From NCBI GenBank assembly GCA_026627155.1, contig JAPNUJ010000015.1:1-41165 (forward strand): a stretch of 41,165 nucleotides of DNA. The letters are read 5' to 3'. Shown one piece after another: positions 1-8,357 of this stretch (the stretch's first letter is position 1; every line of letters starts with the position of its first letter). This stretch comes from Bacillota bacterium. Its GTDB lineage: Bacteria > Bacillota > Bacilli > Alicyclobacillales > SLC66. The notes under the pieces are model-generated. The model was not told where the DNA came from. It ran no database searches and saw nothing but the letters and a program-made list of their open reading frames with translations. Both the position numbers and the translations under genes were made by a program.

Positions 1-681
1 CAGTGGACGCTCATGGATACCTACCGCAGCCGTGGCACGGGTGCGATTGAGGGCATGGGGGTCCTGGATACCTTCAGAGGGGTCGTCGTTCACGATTGCC
101 TCTCCGCCTATTTCCGACCCATCTACTCATTCGAGCATGCCCTTTGCAATGCGCACCTGCTGCGCGAATGCCAAGGCATTGTCGACTATGATGGGCATCA
201 GTGGGCTCAGCGGATGAAAAAATTGCTCCAAGATGCCTGGAAACTCACTAAAGCGGCCCGGGAAAACAACCGGCCCCTCACGGATGAAACGATTGCCGAG
301 ATTGAGCAGACCTACGATGCCATTGTGGAGCAAGGCAAGGCCGAGTGGGCGCACGATGCTGTCCCGGCCAAGACGGGGCCGCGCGGACGAAAATGCAAGA
401 GCAAAGCCGCCAATCTGGGCCAGCGATTCGAACTCCATAAAGGGTCCATCCTTCGCTTCCTGTGGGATTCGCGTGTACCTTTCGATAACAATCAGGCGGA
501 ACGGGACATTCGGATGACCAAGGTGAAGCAAAAGATTTCGGGGGTCTTCCGCACCCAGCAGGGTGGCGAAACTTTCTCGGTCCTTCGAAGCTTTATCTCA
601 AGCCTATTGAAACAGAATCTCCCCTTGCACACTTCTCTCGTTTCGGTCCTCCGTGGTCGGTTTACCTTCGCAGGCAGCTGA
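1..681 (+). CDS. IS66 family transposase, C-terminal part (5' end outside window)
   Basis: The frame is open from base 1, so the start lies upstream of the window. The product would be the DDE transposase of an IS66-type insertion sequence, which cuts and joins the element's ends. Seen here: the stretch AIEGMGVLDTFRGVVVHDCL with the conserved catalytic-core aspartate (VHD), HALCNAHLLREC, and the C-terminal NNQAERDIRMTKVKQKISG block that carries the catalytic glutamate. All are hallmarks of IS66 TnpC. The reading frame shows no stop or frameshift up to its TGA. The accessory IS66 genes (tnpA, tnpB) would lie upstream and cannot be checked, so intactness of the element is unknown. Confidence 0.9.
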   Translation, partial: QWTLMDTYRSRGTGAIEGMGVLDTFRGVVVHDCLSAYFRPIYSFEHALCNAHLLRECQGIVDYDGHQWAQRMKKLLQDAWKLTKAARENNRPLTDETIAEIEQTYDAIVEQGKAEWAHDAVPAKTGPRGRKCKSKAANLGQRFELHKGSILRFLWDSRVPFDNNQAERDIRMTKVKQKISGVFRTQQGGETFSVLRSFISSLLKQNLPLHTSLVSVLRGRFTFAGS

Positions 682-1252
682 GAGGTGGTCATACAGAGTA
701 CCTATCGCCAGGGGTGTTGCGCACCCCTACTTGGCGTTCCCTCACAATCTACCACCTGAGTAGTAACCAGCGCGGAACGCTAATTGGCGTCAACTGTGTT
801 CAGGCGGGTCCCAGAAGCTGATTCCTTTCTATACTCAAGGGATTTCCACCATAAAAATATATGTAAAGTTCCATTTTTTATATAAAAGATAAATATCGCA
901 TGGTGATGGTGCCGTTTCAATGGTCAAGGACGTCACTTAGTGTGAAAAGCGGTGGTTAAATATTGATGTGGACGCTTGATAGGTCCGTGGTCGCGTTGCG
1001 CGGGTCTTGGTTGGGGTCCGACGGTCGGGCCGATGCCTGTAGCTGTCATGTCGATCAGTCGTTACCTTGCAATAACTTTCGCGACCCGCCCAGTACTAGA
1101 CTGTGTGTCAATGGGCTACACCTCTTGTGGTCTCTATCCGTTCAACCTCAACCTCAACCTCATACCTACGCTTTCAGCTATGCGCATAATGCGCATAATG
1201 CGCATAAGATGTGGGTTCCATGGCACCTGCTGAAATTGTTCGCAAACCTTAC
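682..1252. other. Non-coding stretch behind the IS66 transposase
   Basis: No convincing gene is seen. A hairpin (GCCAGGGGTG at 707-716 against CACCCC at 722-727 and TTGGC at 731-735) follows the transposase but has no T-run. CTGAGTAGTAAC at 756-767 might be the right IS66 end, a weak guess because the left end is absent. Bases 840-900 are AT-rich. Two short tandem repeats occur: AACCTC units at about 1142-1160 and GCGCATAAT units at about 1181-1206. The small open frames here lack ribosome binding sites and family features. Confidence 0.5.
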
Positions 1253-1281
1253 TTGACTTTCGCTCTGCAGGAGCGTATGAT
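1253..1281 (+). promoter_or_regulatory. Promoter of the cold-shock gene
   Basis: TTGACT at 1253-1258 and TATGAT at 1276-1281 are separated by exactly 17 bases, a near-consensus vegetative promoter. Transcription would begin near 1288, giving a leader of about 145 bases before the cold-shock start codon. Long leaders are usual for cspA-type genes, where the mRNA leader controls temperature-dependent expression. Confidence 0.7.
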
Positions 1282-1431
1282 CAAGTTGTTCAAAGGTAGT
1301 CGTGCCTGTCTGGGTGAGCCGGTCTCTTCTGCCCCCTTTCGTGAGAGCAGATGGAGAAGGCTTTGTTTATTTGGATGTGTAGATGACGATGAACAAATCT
1401 CGTGCTCTGTTGAGTACCTGGAGGAATTCTT

Positions 1432-1626
1432 GTGAGTCAAGGAACAGTCAAGTGGTTTAACGCTGAGAAAGGCTTCGGATTTATCGAAGTCGAGAACGGC
1501 GAAGATGTATTCGTGCACTTCAGTGCCATCCAAGGGAGCGGCTACCGCTCGCTCGAAGAAGGCCAACGTGTGACGTTTGACATCGTTCAAGGGCCGAAGG
1601 GCCTTCAAGCTGCTAACGTTGCTTAA
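1432..1626 (+). CDS. csp: Cold-shock protein, CspA family
   Basis: A 64-residue single cold-shock domain protein that binds single-stranded RNA and DNA and acts as an RNA chaperone. The RNP1 motif KGFGFIE (about residues 13-19) and RNP2 motif DVFVHFS (about 26-32) are both present, with the usual N-terminal [14 protein letters not shown]. Length matches the family (65-70 aa). The start is GTG at 1432, fixed by GGAGG at 1420-1424 with a 7-base spacer and by the family N-terminus. It is a single-gene unit with its own promoter (1253-1281) and a strong terminator directly downstream. Confidence 0.95.
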   Translation: MSQGTVKWFNAEKGFGFIEVENGEDVFVHFSAIQGSGYRSLEEGQRVTFDIVQGPKGLQAANVA

Positions 1627-1642
1627 GTAGTGGCGTGTAGCG

Positions 1643-1681
1643 AAAACTGCCTTTGCCGACATCGGCAAAGGCAGTTTTTTT
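1643..1681 (+). terminator. Rho-independent terminator of csp
   Basis: A perfect 17-bp inverted repeat, 1643-1659 against 1662-1678, with core CTGCCTTTGCCGA/TCGGCAAAGGCAG and flanked by A-run and T-run. The T-run extends to 1681 on the plus strand and the A-run serves the other strand, so it could work in both directions. Confidence 0.92.
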
Positions 1682-1819
1682 GATTTTTGAGGCCGATCTG
1701 TCGTGCGGAATCACAGAATAATGAATGGGCTTGAGAACTTGGTACATACTTATTTCGAGTGACTGAACCGACGCGTGGGTGTCCGATGAGATCTGCGGAT
1801 GGAGGTGTGAGGAATCGCC

Positions 1820-2224
1820 ATGGGTCAAGATGGGGTTAGGCGTGACGGTATGCCTGACTTGATGGCCTTAGCACAGCCGCGTACCCGTCAAAGTACTGTG
1901 CAGTTGGTTATCAGTGTGGTGCTCTTTGGAGTCATGTGGACATTGACGTACCTGAGCCTTTCGTGGCCGACGGGGTTGTCGCTTTTTTTCATGGTGGCTG
2001 CCGCAGGGCTTTTGTTGCGACCCTTCGTGATCTTCCACGATTGCTGCCATCGGTCCTTGTTCACCAGCCGGCGTGTCAGACGCTGTCGCGGGGTCGGCTC
2101 TTGTGGTGCCGAGTGTACAGGCATCCTCTCGTTATGTTCGGGCTTGGTTCGATCCCTTTGTTCTTTGGAAACTATCGCCGGCATCGCAGGGGGATCTGAC
2201 CGCCGTGAGCGTGCGAATACGTGA
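1820..2224 (+). pseudogene. Truncated fatty-acid desaturase remnant
   Basis: The first 80 residues look like the N-terminus of a membrane fatty-acid desaturase: two hydrophobic segments (about residues 27-46 and 52-70) followed by FVIFHDCCHRSLFTSRR, with the first histidine box HDCCH at residues 73-77. After SRR the sequence stops resembling the family and ends after 134 residues, whereas intact desaturases run to about 330-350 residues with two further His boxes. Other frames over 2080-2230 hold only vague desaturase-like scraps (for example FFGNYRRHRR), consistent with frameshift and deletion. A good ribosome binding site (GGAGG about 1801-1805, then GAGG) precedes ATG 1820. Non-functional by inference; the family call rests on one box and hydrophobicity. 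Confidence 0.5.
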
Positions 2225-2342
2225 GCTACAAATGCAATTCTTGCGACGGTAGTAGGGTTGCTGGGATTGGCGCTCGCCGCTCCCGAGAAGGCGAGGACAT
2301 TCACCGCTGATTCGCTAGCGTACAAATCTCGTTCTGGCAGAA

Positions 2343-5300
2343 TCAACCCACGGTGAGGTGATTCGTTCTTTGCAGGAGAGATGCGGGGAGCGCATGCTGC
2401 AGGCGCCACGTGATGCCGATTGGACGCGTACCCGTGTGGCTCACGTAGTCTGCCTCCCCAAGAAATGTGTACGGCATGGTGCCAGCCGCGTCTTGCTTGT
2501 ACTCCCGGACGAACAGCGCGATTCGGTTCCCTGTCTGACGGTGATGAAGATAGCGGCGGCCTGTCTCTGACTCCACATCCGTTGAACCTTGAGATTGCCA
2601 GTGAAATAACGTCTCGCTGATGACGTAGTCCTGATACATGGTGGTGGGGGAGTAGTCTTTATTGGACTTGTTGAGGGTCACGAAAAGCAGGTCGACTTGC
2701 CGGTTGCGGAGGTACCGGACCCCTTCCCGCATCGCAGGCTTACGATCGGGCGTGAACACACCTGTGGCACTGAGGATCTGGTCGAGCGTATAGGTGCAGT
2801 GCAAATCAAGCGGGCAATCAAACCCGAGGCCGATGGGGGCGTCGACGAAGTCGATGCCGTCATGGACAAAACGCAGGATGGTCACGATTTCGTTGAGCAA
2901 GACTGGGTTATGGCGAAGTCGACTGATACTCTGCGTGAGCGAGGTGCACTCTGTGTTCGGGACGGGGTCGCGCCAGAGCGTGTAATGGAACATGAGGAGG
3001 AAGCTGTGCTCCGTTTCGGTGAGTGTCGCATCGGCCCATCCGTCACGTTGCGGCGGCCCACTCGGCCCATCCCATTTCCCCAGTCCATCCAGAAACGCGA
3101 GCAAAAATGAAATCATCCGGCGCGAGTTGCAGGCGGCCACGCGTATCAGGGCTTTGGTGAGCCACGCCTCATCTGGATCGTGGAAGTCATCCTGTAAGCC
3201 CGCTCGTGCACACAGACGAGCGAAGCTGACAGGGGTGGGACCGCCGTACAGATCGCGGGGTGTGAGTTGATAGTGGTTCAGAAAATTGGACAAGGTCGCC
3301 TCTTGTCCGGTGTCCTCTGTAAATGTCGCGATTCGCGACACCAGTCCGGATCGCGACACCAGTCCGGATCGCGTCCCAACCGACCGCCGTATCGTGGCGA
3401 GCACGTGCTGCTTAGCCACTTTTTCCAATTGGATGTAGCAACCACGCGGGATATGTGAGAATCCCTCAGCGATCTGTCTGCGAATCGAAGAGCGAGTGGG
3501 AGCGGGACCGAGCAACGCGGCGAACTTTTCTTCGAAGCGATAGCGGGCGTGCGATTGCCCGATAAAGTCGAGCACAGTGAGGCACTCTTTTTTCTCGTGC
3601 AGCCGCAGTCCCCGGCCCAGTTGCTGTAAAAAAACGGTTAGGCTCTCCGTCGGGCGAAGGAAGAGTACAGTGTTGATTTGCGGGATATCCACCCCTTCGT
3701 TGTACAGATCGACGACGAAGAGAAAGCGCAACTGGCCGCGCTCCAGCCGCCTTCTGGCCTCCGCTCGTTCGGTCGGCGTGGAACCAGAGTGCACCGCGCG
3801 TGATGGAATGTTGTGCGCTGTGAAGAAGTCTGCCATGAACAGGGCGTGGTCTACCGATACGCAAAATCCCAGGCCGATGATGTGCCCCATGTCGGTCATA
3901 TAGCGACGAAGGGACTGGACGATCAAGTCTGCTCTTTGACGATTCCCCGTATAGAGGTTGCTGAGTTCGCGCGAATCATAGGCACCACGCCGCCACCGCA
4001 CCGTGCTGAGATCGACCGAGTCGGACACGCCGAAGTACTGAAAAGGGGCCAGCAGGCCGCGGTCAATCGCTTCGGGCAGACGGATCTCGGCGGCGATGTG
4101 GTGGTCAAAGTACACCGTGATGTCTTCGCCGTCCATTCGTTCCGGCGTCGCGGTCAACCCGAGCAAGATGGCCGGACGGTAGTAGTCGAGCAGGGTCTTA
4201 TACGTGGTGGCCGCAGCGTGATGAAACTCGTCCACGACGATGAAATCATAGAAGTCGGCTGGCGTGCGGGCCGTCAGCAGACGTGAATTGAGCGTCTGCA
4301 CAGACACAAAGAGGTGACTCAAGTCAGCGGGTTCGCGGCCTCCGATGAACAGTTCCGCGAAATTTTGGTCGCGTAAGATTCCTCGAAAACAGGCCAGACT
4401 CTGGCGCAAGATCTCCTCGCGGTGCGCAACAAAGAGCAACCGATTGGGCCTTCCCGGATTTGCCGCACAGTAGCGCTTGTAGTCAAATGCGGAGATGACC
4501 GTTTTGCCCGTTCCTGTGGCGGCCACCACGAGGTTGCGGAACCGTTCATGCACCGCCCGTTCAGCCGCAAGACGCTGGAGGATCTGCTCCTGAAAGGGGT
4601 AGGGTGTCACATCGAACACATAGGGAATCGAGTCGTCAACCGATTGCCGCTGTGCTCCGAGCGCGTACAAGAAGTCGGAGCGCTGTGCAGGGGTGTACGT
4701 CACGAACTGGGGGTCGTTCCAGTAGCCTTCGAAAGTGGCTGCGACTTTAGACCACGTCTCTGGCAAATCATGAGCCGTCACCTTGACATTCCACTCGAGT
4801 CCGCTAGACAGGGCGGCCCCGGACAGATTGGAGGAGCCAATGTAGGCCGTAGAGAAACCCGAGTCTCTCTGAAAGAGATAGGCCTTGGCGTGAAGGCGCG
4901 TGTGCTCGACGTCATAGGACACCTTGATCGAAGTGTTTGCGAGTTGCGCCAACTCGTCGATCGCCTTGATGTCTGTCGCACCCATGTAGGCGGTGGTCAC
5001 GATTCGAAGTGGCGATGACTGCGTCAGCGTGCGTAACTCGTCAATCAGTAGCCGCAACCCGCTCCATCGAATGAACGACACGAGCATATCCACGCGGTCA
5101 GACGTGAGTAGTTCGCGCTTGAGCTCGCCAATCATGCTTGGCTCTTTTCCTGACCCTGTAAATAGAGAGGTTCGGGCAAGCGGAGTCAACGGGCGCACGT
5201 TTGAGCGAGTATTGTGTGCTGTGGCACTCGCATCGCCGTTTTCGGCAGCGGTGGTCGCAGGATGAGTGGCTGGGACTGCAATTGCGGCATCGCGAATAGC

Positions 5301-5600
5301 GAGCAGCAATTGACCCTCAGGGGTGATGCGGTATCCCTGAAAATGGCTAACGCCCGTCTCCTCGACCAGCACGTCGATCAACCTGTTGCACAGGGCAATT
5401 CTCCGCACAAGGGTGTCCTCATCTGCGAACGAGCCCAGCGTGGATCTGATCACGCCGGTCATGTACTGTGCCAGGGTGACATCCGCCTCGGCGGCGTCCA
5501 TGGTGGTTTGATCCACAATCACCCTATGCGTATCTAACCGGCTGATCGCGTCGCGAATGTAATCGTTGACGACCTGTTCATACAGCCCGCGATTCAACAC
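2343..5600 (-). CDS. PLD-like / superfamily 2 DEAD-DEAH helicase / DUF3427-like protein
   Basis: A protein of about 1085 residues with three parts: an N-terminal region; a phospholipase D-like domain with HAKAYLF and GSSNLSGAAL (about residues 237-262); and an SF2 helicase core with Walker A AATGTGKT (about 361), motif II DEFH (about 457), motif III LTATPER (about 483) and motif VI QQLGRGLR (about 675). A long C-terminal region ends like DUF3427 (LGEADYVSHTGTRPIGITW). Such proteins are thought to remodel or cleave nucleic acid and often sit in defence or mobile regions; the substrate here is unknown. The frame is open up to GTG 5633, but GTG 5600 is preferred: AAAGGGGGA (5615-5607) is well spaced and LNRGLYEQV is the expected N-terminus. 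An 18-bp tandem duplication sits inside (3333-3368). A related partial helicase lies at the other end of the window. Confidence 0.85.
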   Translation of the reverse strand: MLNRGLYEQVVNDYIRDAISRLDTHRVIVDQTTMDAAEADVTLAQYMTGVIRSTLGSFADEDTLVRRIALCNRLIDVLVEETGVSHFQGYRITPEGQLLLAIRDAAIAVPATHPATTAAENGDASATAHNTRSNVRPLTPLARTSLFTGSGKEPSMIGELKRELLTSDRVDMLVSFIRWSGLRLLIDELRTLTQSSPLRIVTTAYMGATDIKAIDELAQLANTSIKVSYDVEHTRLHAKAYLFQRDSGFSTAYIGSSNLSGAALSSGLEWNVKVTAHDLPETWSKVAATFEGYWNDPQFVTYTPAQRSDFLYALGAQRQSVDDSIPYVFDVTPYPFQEQILQRLAAERAVHERFRNLVVAATGTGKTVISAFDYKRYCAANPGRPNRLLFVAHREEILRQSLACFRGILRDQNFAELFIGGREPADLSHLFVSVQTLNSRLLTARTPADFYDFIVVDEFHHAAATTYKTLLDYYRPAILLGLTATPERMDGEDITVYFDHHIAAEIRLPEAIDRGLLAPFQYFGVSDSVDLSTVRWRRGAYDSRELSNLYTGNRQRADLIVQSLRRYMTDMGHIIGLGFCVSVDHALFMADFFTAHNIPSRAVHSGSTPTERAEARRRLERGQLRFLFVVDLYNEGVDIPQINTVLFLRPTESLTVFLQQLGRGLRLHEKKECLTVLDFIGQSHARYRFEEKFAALLGPAPTRSSIRRQIAEGFSHIPRGCYIQLEKVAKQHVLATIRRSVGTRSGLVSRSGLVSRIATFTEDTGQEATLSNFLNHYQLTPRDLYGGPTPVSFARLCARAGLQDDFHDPDEAWLTKALIRVAACNSRRMISFLLAFLDGLGKWDGPSGPPQRDGWADATLTETEHSFLLMFHYTLWRDPVPNTECTSLTQSISRLRHNPVLLNEIVTILRFVHDGIDFVDAPIGLGFDCPLDLHCTYTLDQILSATGVFTPDRKPAMREGVRYLRNRQVDLLFVTLNKSNKDYSPTTMYQDYVISETLFHWQSQGSTDVESETGRRYLHHRQTGNRIALFVREYKQDAAGTMPYTFLGEADYVSHTGTRPIGITWRLQHALPASLLQRTNHLTVG
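3333..3368 (-). repeat. 18-bp tandem duplication inside the helicase gene
   Basis: TCGCGACACCAGTCCGGA occurs twice head-to-tail (3333-3350 and 3351-3368). It is in frame and gives the hexapeptide SGLVSR twice in the helicase, between the helicase core and the C-terminal region. A recent slippage or duplication event is the simplest reading. Confidence 0.9.
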
Positions 5601-5694
5601 CAGCGTTCCCCCTTTGCTGCAAAGCCGAAACACGCCCGACTAGGCCTGGGGCGCGGGACGTCCGCACTTCTTGCTCGGATGGGTTGCCACCCAG

Positions 5695-6879
5695 TCACAG
5701 GGTTCGTCCCAGATTCCGCAAATTCCTGTTCAGATGATGGTCAATCGCCAGCGCCGCCGCGCCAATCACACCGGCGTTGTCTCCAAGTGCAGAAGCTCGG
5801 ATGTCGATCGCAGCGTGAGCGGCTGTCAGACTCCGTTCGCTGAGCGTCTGGACGATGGGCGGGATCAACCAGTCGCTGAGACGCCCGAGTTGATTCCCGA
5901 GATAGACTGCCGACGGATTGAGACCGTTTAGTAAATTGAGGATGCCGATCGCCAGATAGCCCGCGATCTTCGCCGTGGATGCGGCGGCGTCGGGGTCGTC
6001 GGCGAGCAAACGTTCGCGAAACGACTCGAAGGACACCGCCTTGCCAGATATCCGTTCAAAGTGATCCAGCAAGGCGCGCTCGGATGCATAGATTTCCAGA
6101 CAGCCGCGATTGCCGCAACGGCACAGAGGGCCGTCGTGGTCGATGGTCATATGCCCGAACTCTCCCGCCATCCCGTTGGCGCCTCGCAGGGGTCTGCCGT
6201 CTGAGATGAGGCCTGTTCCGATCCCGATCCCGGCGCTGATGTACACAAAGTCCAAAAGGTCCCGTGCACTCCCGTACCGTTGCTCGGCTAATGCGGCCAC
6301 ATTGGCCTCGTTGTCCACCCAGACCGGCTGACCCATTCGGTCTTCCAGCAATGACTGCAAGGGAACATCGCGCCAGCCCAGGTTGGGCGCGTGCAGGACG
6401 GTACCGGACCGATGATCGACCAAACCTGGCACGGCGACCCCGACGCCTGACAGGGCATGGTGCTTGGTGGCCACCTGCGCGCGGCAGGTGTCAAAGCCTA
6501 GCACGCAAGCGTCCACGATCGCGGCGACGTTCGTCTTGTCGGGCAAGGTCCGTTGATGAGCAAAGAGGATGTTGGCCCCGAAGTCCGTCACGACAAATTT
6601 GAGATAGTCCACGCCAATGTCGAGACCAAAGACGGTGCCGAGCTGCCCATTGAATTGGAGCAGTACGGGTTTTCGACCCACGTTCGACTGACCGTGACCC
6701 ACCTCCAGCACATAACCCTCGCCGATCAGATCGTTGATGAGTGCCGTCAGCGTAGCTTTGTTCAGACCCGAGTCGCGTGCGATCTGTGTGCGGGAGATCG
6801 GCGAGCGCAGGCGGATCAGATCGAGTACCAAGGTGCGATTGATCTCCTTCATCACGGTCTGATCGACCGACTTTGGCAT
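5695..6879 (-). CDS. xylR: ROK-family xylose repressor
   Basis: A 394-residue ROK-type regulator, the usual length for XylR. An N-terminal winged helix-turn-helix (SRTQIARDSGLNKATLT, about residues 29-45) is followed by a sugar-kinase-like ROK domain with GIGIGTGLI (about 217-225) and the cysteine cluster CRCGNRGC (Cys253, 255, 260) that binds zinc in ROK proteins. XylR represses xylose genes and is released by xylose. ATG 6879 is set by GAGGGGGA 7 bases upstream. It is divergent from xylA, with a 260-base shared control region. Specificity for xylose is inferred from the xylA/xylB neighbours. Confidence 0.88.
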   Translation of the reverse strand: MPKSVDQTVMKEINRTLVLDLIRLRSPISRTQIARDSGLNKATLTALINDLIGEGYVLEVGHGQSNVGRKPVLLQFNGQLGTVFGLDIGVDYLKFVVTDFGANILFAHQRTLPDKTNVAAIVDACVLGFDTCRAQVATKHHALSGVGVAVPGLVDHRSGTVLHAPNLGWRDVPLQSLLEDRMGQPVWVDNEANVAALAEQRYGSARDLLDFVYISAGIGIGTGLISDGRPLRGANGMAGEFGHMTIDHDGPLCRCGNRGCLEIYASERALLDHFERISGKAVSFESFRERLLADDPDAAASTAKIAGYLAIGILNLLNGLNPSAVYLGNQLGRLSDWLIPPIVQTLSERSLTAAHAAIDIRASALGDNAGVIGAAALAIDHHLNRNLRNLGRTL

Positions 6880-6987
6880 GCTAGTCCCCCTCGGGTATGA
6901 ACTTGGTCAACCCACATTCTAGCACCTTCCCGTGCGTTCGGACCACGGGAACCCTTGCCGTTGCCTCCGCGTGACTTTGACGCGTCT

Positions 6988-7002
6988 TTGACTACATGTC
7001 AA
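6988..7002 (+). promoter_or_regulatory. Inverted repeat in the xylR-xylA control region
   Basis: TTGAC-TACAT-GTCAA is a perfect 5-bp dyad just upstream of the predicted xylA promoter. It could be a regulator site, for example for XylR or catabolite control; it does not match the CcpA cre consensus well. Confidence 0.3.
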
Positions 7003-7008
7003 GGACGA

Positions 7009-7037
7009 TTGCTAAATTCCCGGGATGTGGTCATAAT
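7009..7037 (+). promoter_or_regulatory. Predicted xylA promoter
   Basis: TTGCTA at 7009-7014 and CATAAT at 7032-7037 are 17 bases apart. A start near 7044 would place the candidate XylR operator at 7048-7074 right behind the transcription start, the usual geometry for repression. Confidence 0.5.
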
Positions 7038-7047
7038 GAAGGCGAGG

Positions 7048-7074
7048 TTAATTATTTGCCGGTCAAACCAATGG
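7048..7074 (+). promoter_or_regulatory. Candidate XylR operator
   Basis: TTAATTATTTG-CCGGT-CAAACCAATGG has an inner dyad TTTG-N5-CAAA (7055-7058 and 7064-7067) and imperfect outer arms. The TTTG-N5-CAAA arrangement within TTA..AA flanks resembles Bacillus xyl operators. It lies just downstream of the predicted -10 element. Suggestive only. Confidence 0.35.
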
Positions 7075-7141
7075 GCCGAATTCCGGGATCTCGTCTGGCT
7101 GAGTTCGCTGCCGTGGACTACCGAAGAAAAGGGTGAGGGAA

Positions 7142-8293
7142 TTGTACACACCGCAAGCATCCGATCATTTTACGTTTGGCCTGTGGACTACGGGCAATCG
7201 GGGACGCGATCCGTTTGGCAGTGAAGTGCGACCGGTTTTGTCGCCCGTGGACAATGTCGAGTTGCTGGGCGAACTGGGCGCCTACGGCGTCAATTTTCAC
7301 GACAACGATCTGATCCCGATCGATGCCACTCCGTCACAGCAGGCGCAGATTCTGCGCGACTTCTCAGCCGCGCTGCAGCGCACAGGGGTCAAGGTCCCGA
7401 TGGTCACCGTCAACTTGTTCTCGGAGCCGGTCTTTCGCGATGGCGCGTTCACGTCTCATAGCAAAGCGGTTCGGGCTTATGCCCTGCAAAAGACGATGGC
7501 GGCCATGGATGTAGGCGCACAACTTGGGGCGGAGATTTTTGTCTTGTGGGGTGGTCGCGAGGGTGCCGAAGTCGACGCCGGCAAGGATCCGCGCGATGGG
7601 TTGCGCTGGTACCGGGAGTGCGTCAACTATCTTTGTGAATACGTGCGCGATCGTCACTACGCGATGCGCCTGGCGCTCGAGGCCAAGCCCAATGAGCCGC
7701 GTGGTGACATCTTCTTGCCGACCACAGGCGCGATGCTGGGGTTCATCGCAACGCTTCAGTATCCCGACATGGTGGGGGTCAATCCGGAGTTCGCGCATGA
7801 AGCGATGGCGGGCTTGAATTTTACCCACCAGGTGGCGCAGGCGCTTGATGCGAACAAGTTGTTTCACATTGACCTGAACGACCAGAAGGGACCGCGGTTT
7901 GACCAAGACCTGCGATTTGGCGCAGAGAACATCAAAACGGCCTTCTTCTTGGTCAAGCTGCTGGAGGACGCAGGCTACACTGGGATGCGCCATTTTGACG
8001 CGCATGCGCTGCGCACTGAAGACGCCGTTGGTGTGCGCGCCTGTGCGGGCGGGTGCATGAGGACCTACTTGATCTTACGTGAAAAGGTCAAGGCGTTTCA
8101 CGCAGATCAAGAAATCCAAGCGCTGCTGAGCGATCTGTCAGCCCGCGGCGATAAAGAGCCGATCGTCTACACCGAGGCTGGTGCGAAACGGTTGCGTGAG
8201 AGTGCGTTTGACCGACACGCAGAGGCGGAGCGTGGACTGGGCTATGAGCGGCTGGATCAGTTGACCATGGAGCTCTTGCTGGGGGTGCGCTGA
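7142..8293 (+). CDS. xylA: Xylose isomerase, class I
   Basis: Converts D-xylose to D-xylulose in the cytoplasm. At 383 residues it belongs to the shorter class I group (Streptomyces/Thermus type) rather than the roughly 440-residue Bacillus class II. It begins [14 protein letters not shown] and contains the catalytic FHDND (His53/Asp56 in this numbering), [30 protein letters not shown] and the metal-site loop [19 protein letters not shown] 7142 is preferred as start because the protein then begins as the family does and AAAGGG lies about 9 bases upstream; GTG 7133 in the same frame is the alternative. It forms an operon with xylB 64 bases downstream. Confidence 0.95.
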   Translation: MYTPQASDHFTFGLWTTGNRGRDPFGSEVRPVLSPVDNVELLGELGAYGVNFHDNDLIPIDATPSQQAQILRDFSAALQRTGVKVPMVTVNLFSEPVFRDGAFTSHSKAVRAYALQKTMAAMDVGAQLGAEIFVLWGGREGAEVDAGKDPRDGLRWYRECVNYLCEYVRDRHYAMRLALEAKPNEPRGDIFLPTTGAMLGFIATLQYPDMVGVNPEFAHEAMAGLNFTHQVAQALDANKLFHIDLNDQKGPRFDQDLRFGAENIKTAFFLVKLLEDAGYTGMRHFDAHALRTEDAVGVRACAGGCMRTYLILREKVKAFHADQEIQALLSDLSARGDKEPIVYTEAGAKRLRESAFDRHAEAERGLGYERLDQLTMELLLGVR

Positions 8294-8357
8294 AGCGGCC
8301 GTCCCAAGACGGCGCTTCGTGTCGACGTCACGCGGACGCGAGCGGAGGCGAAACGAG

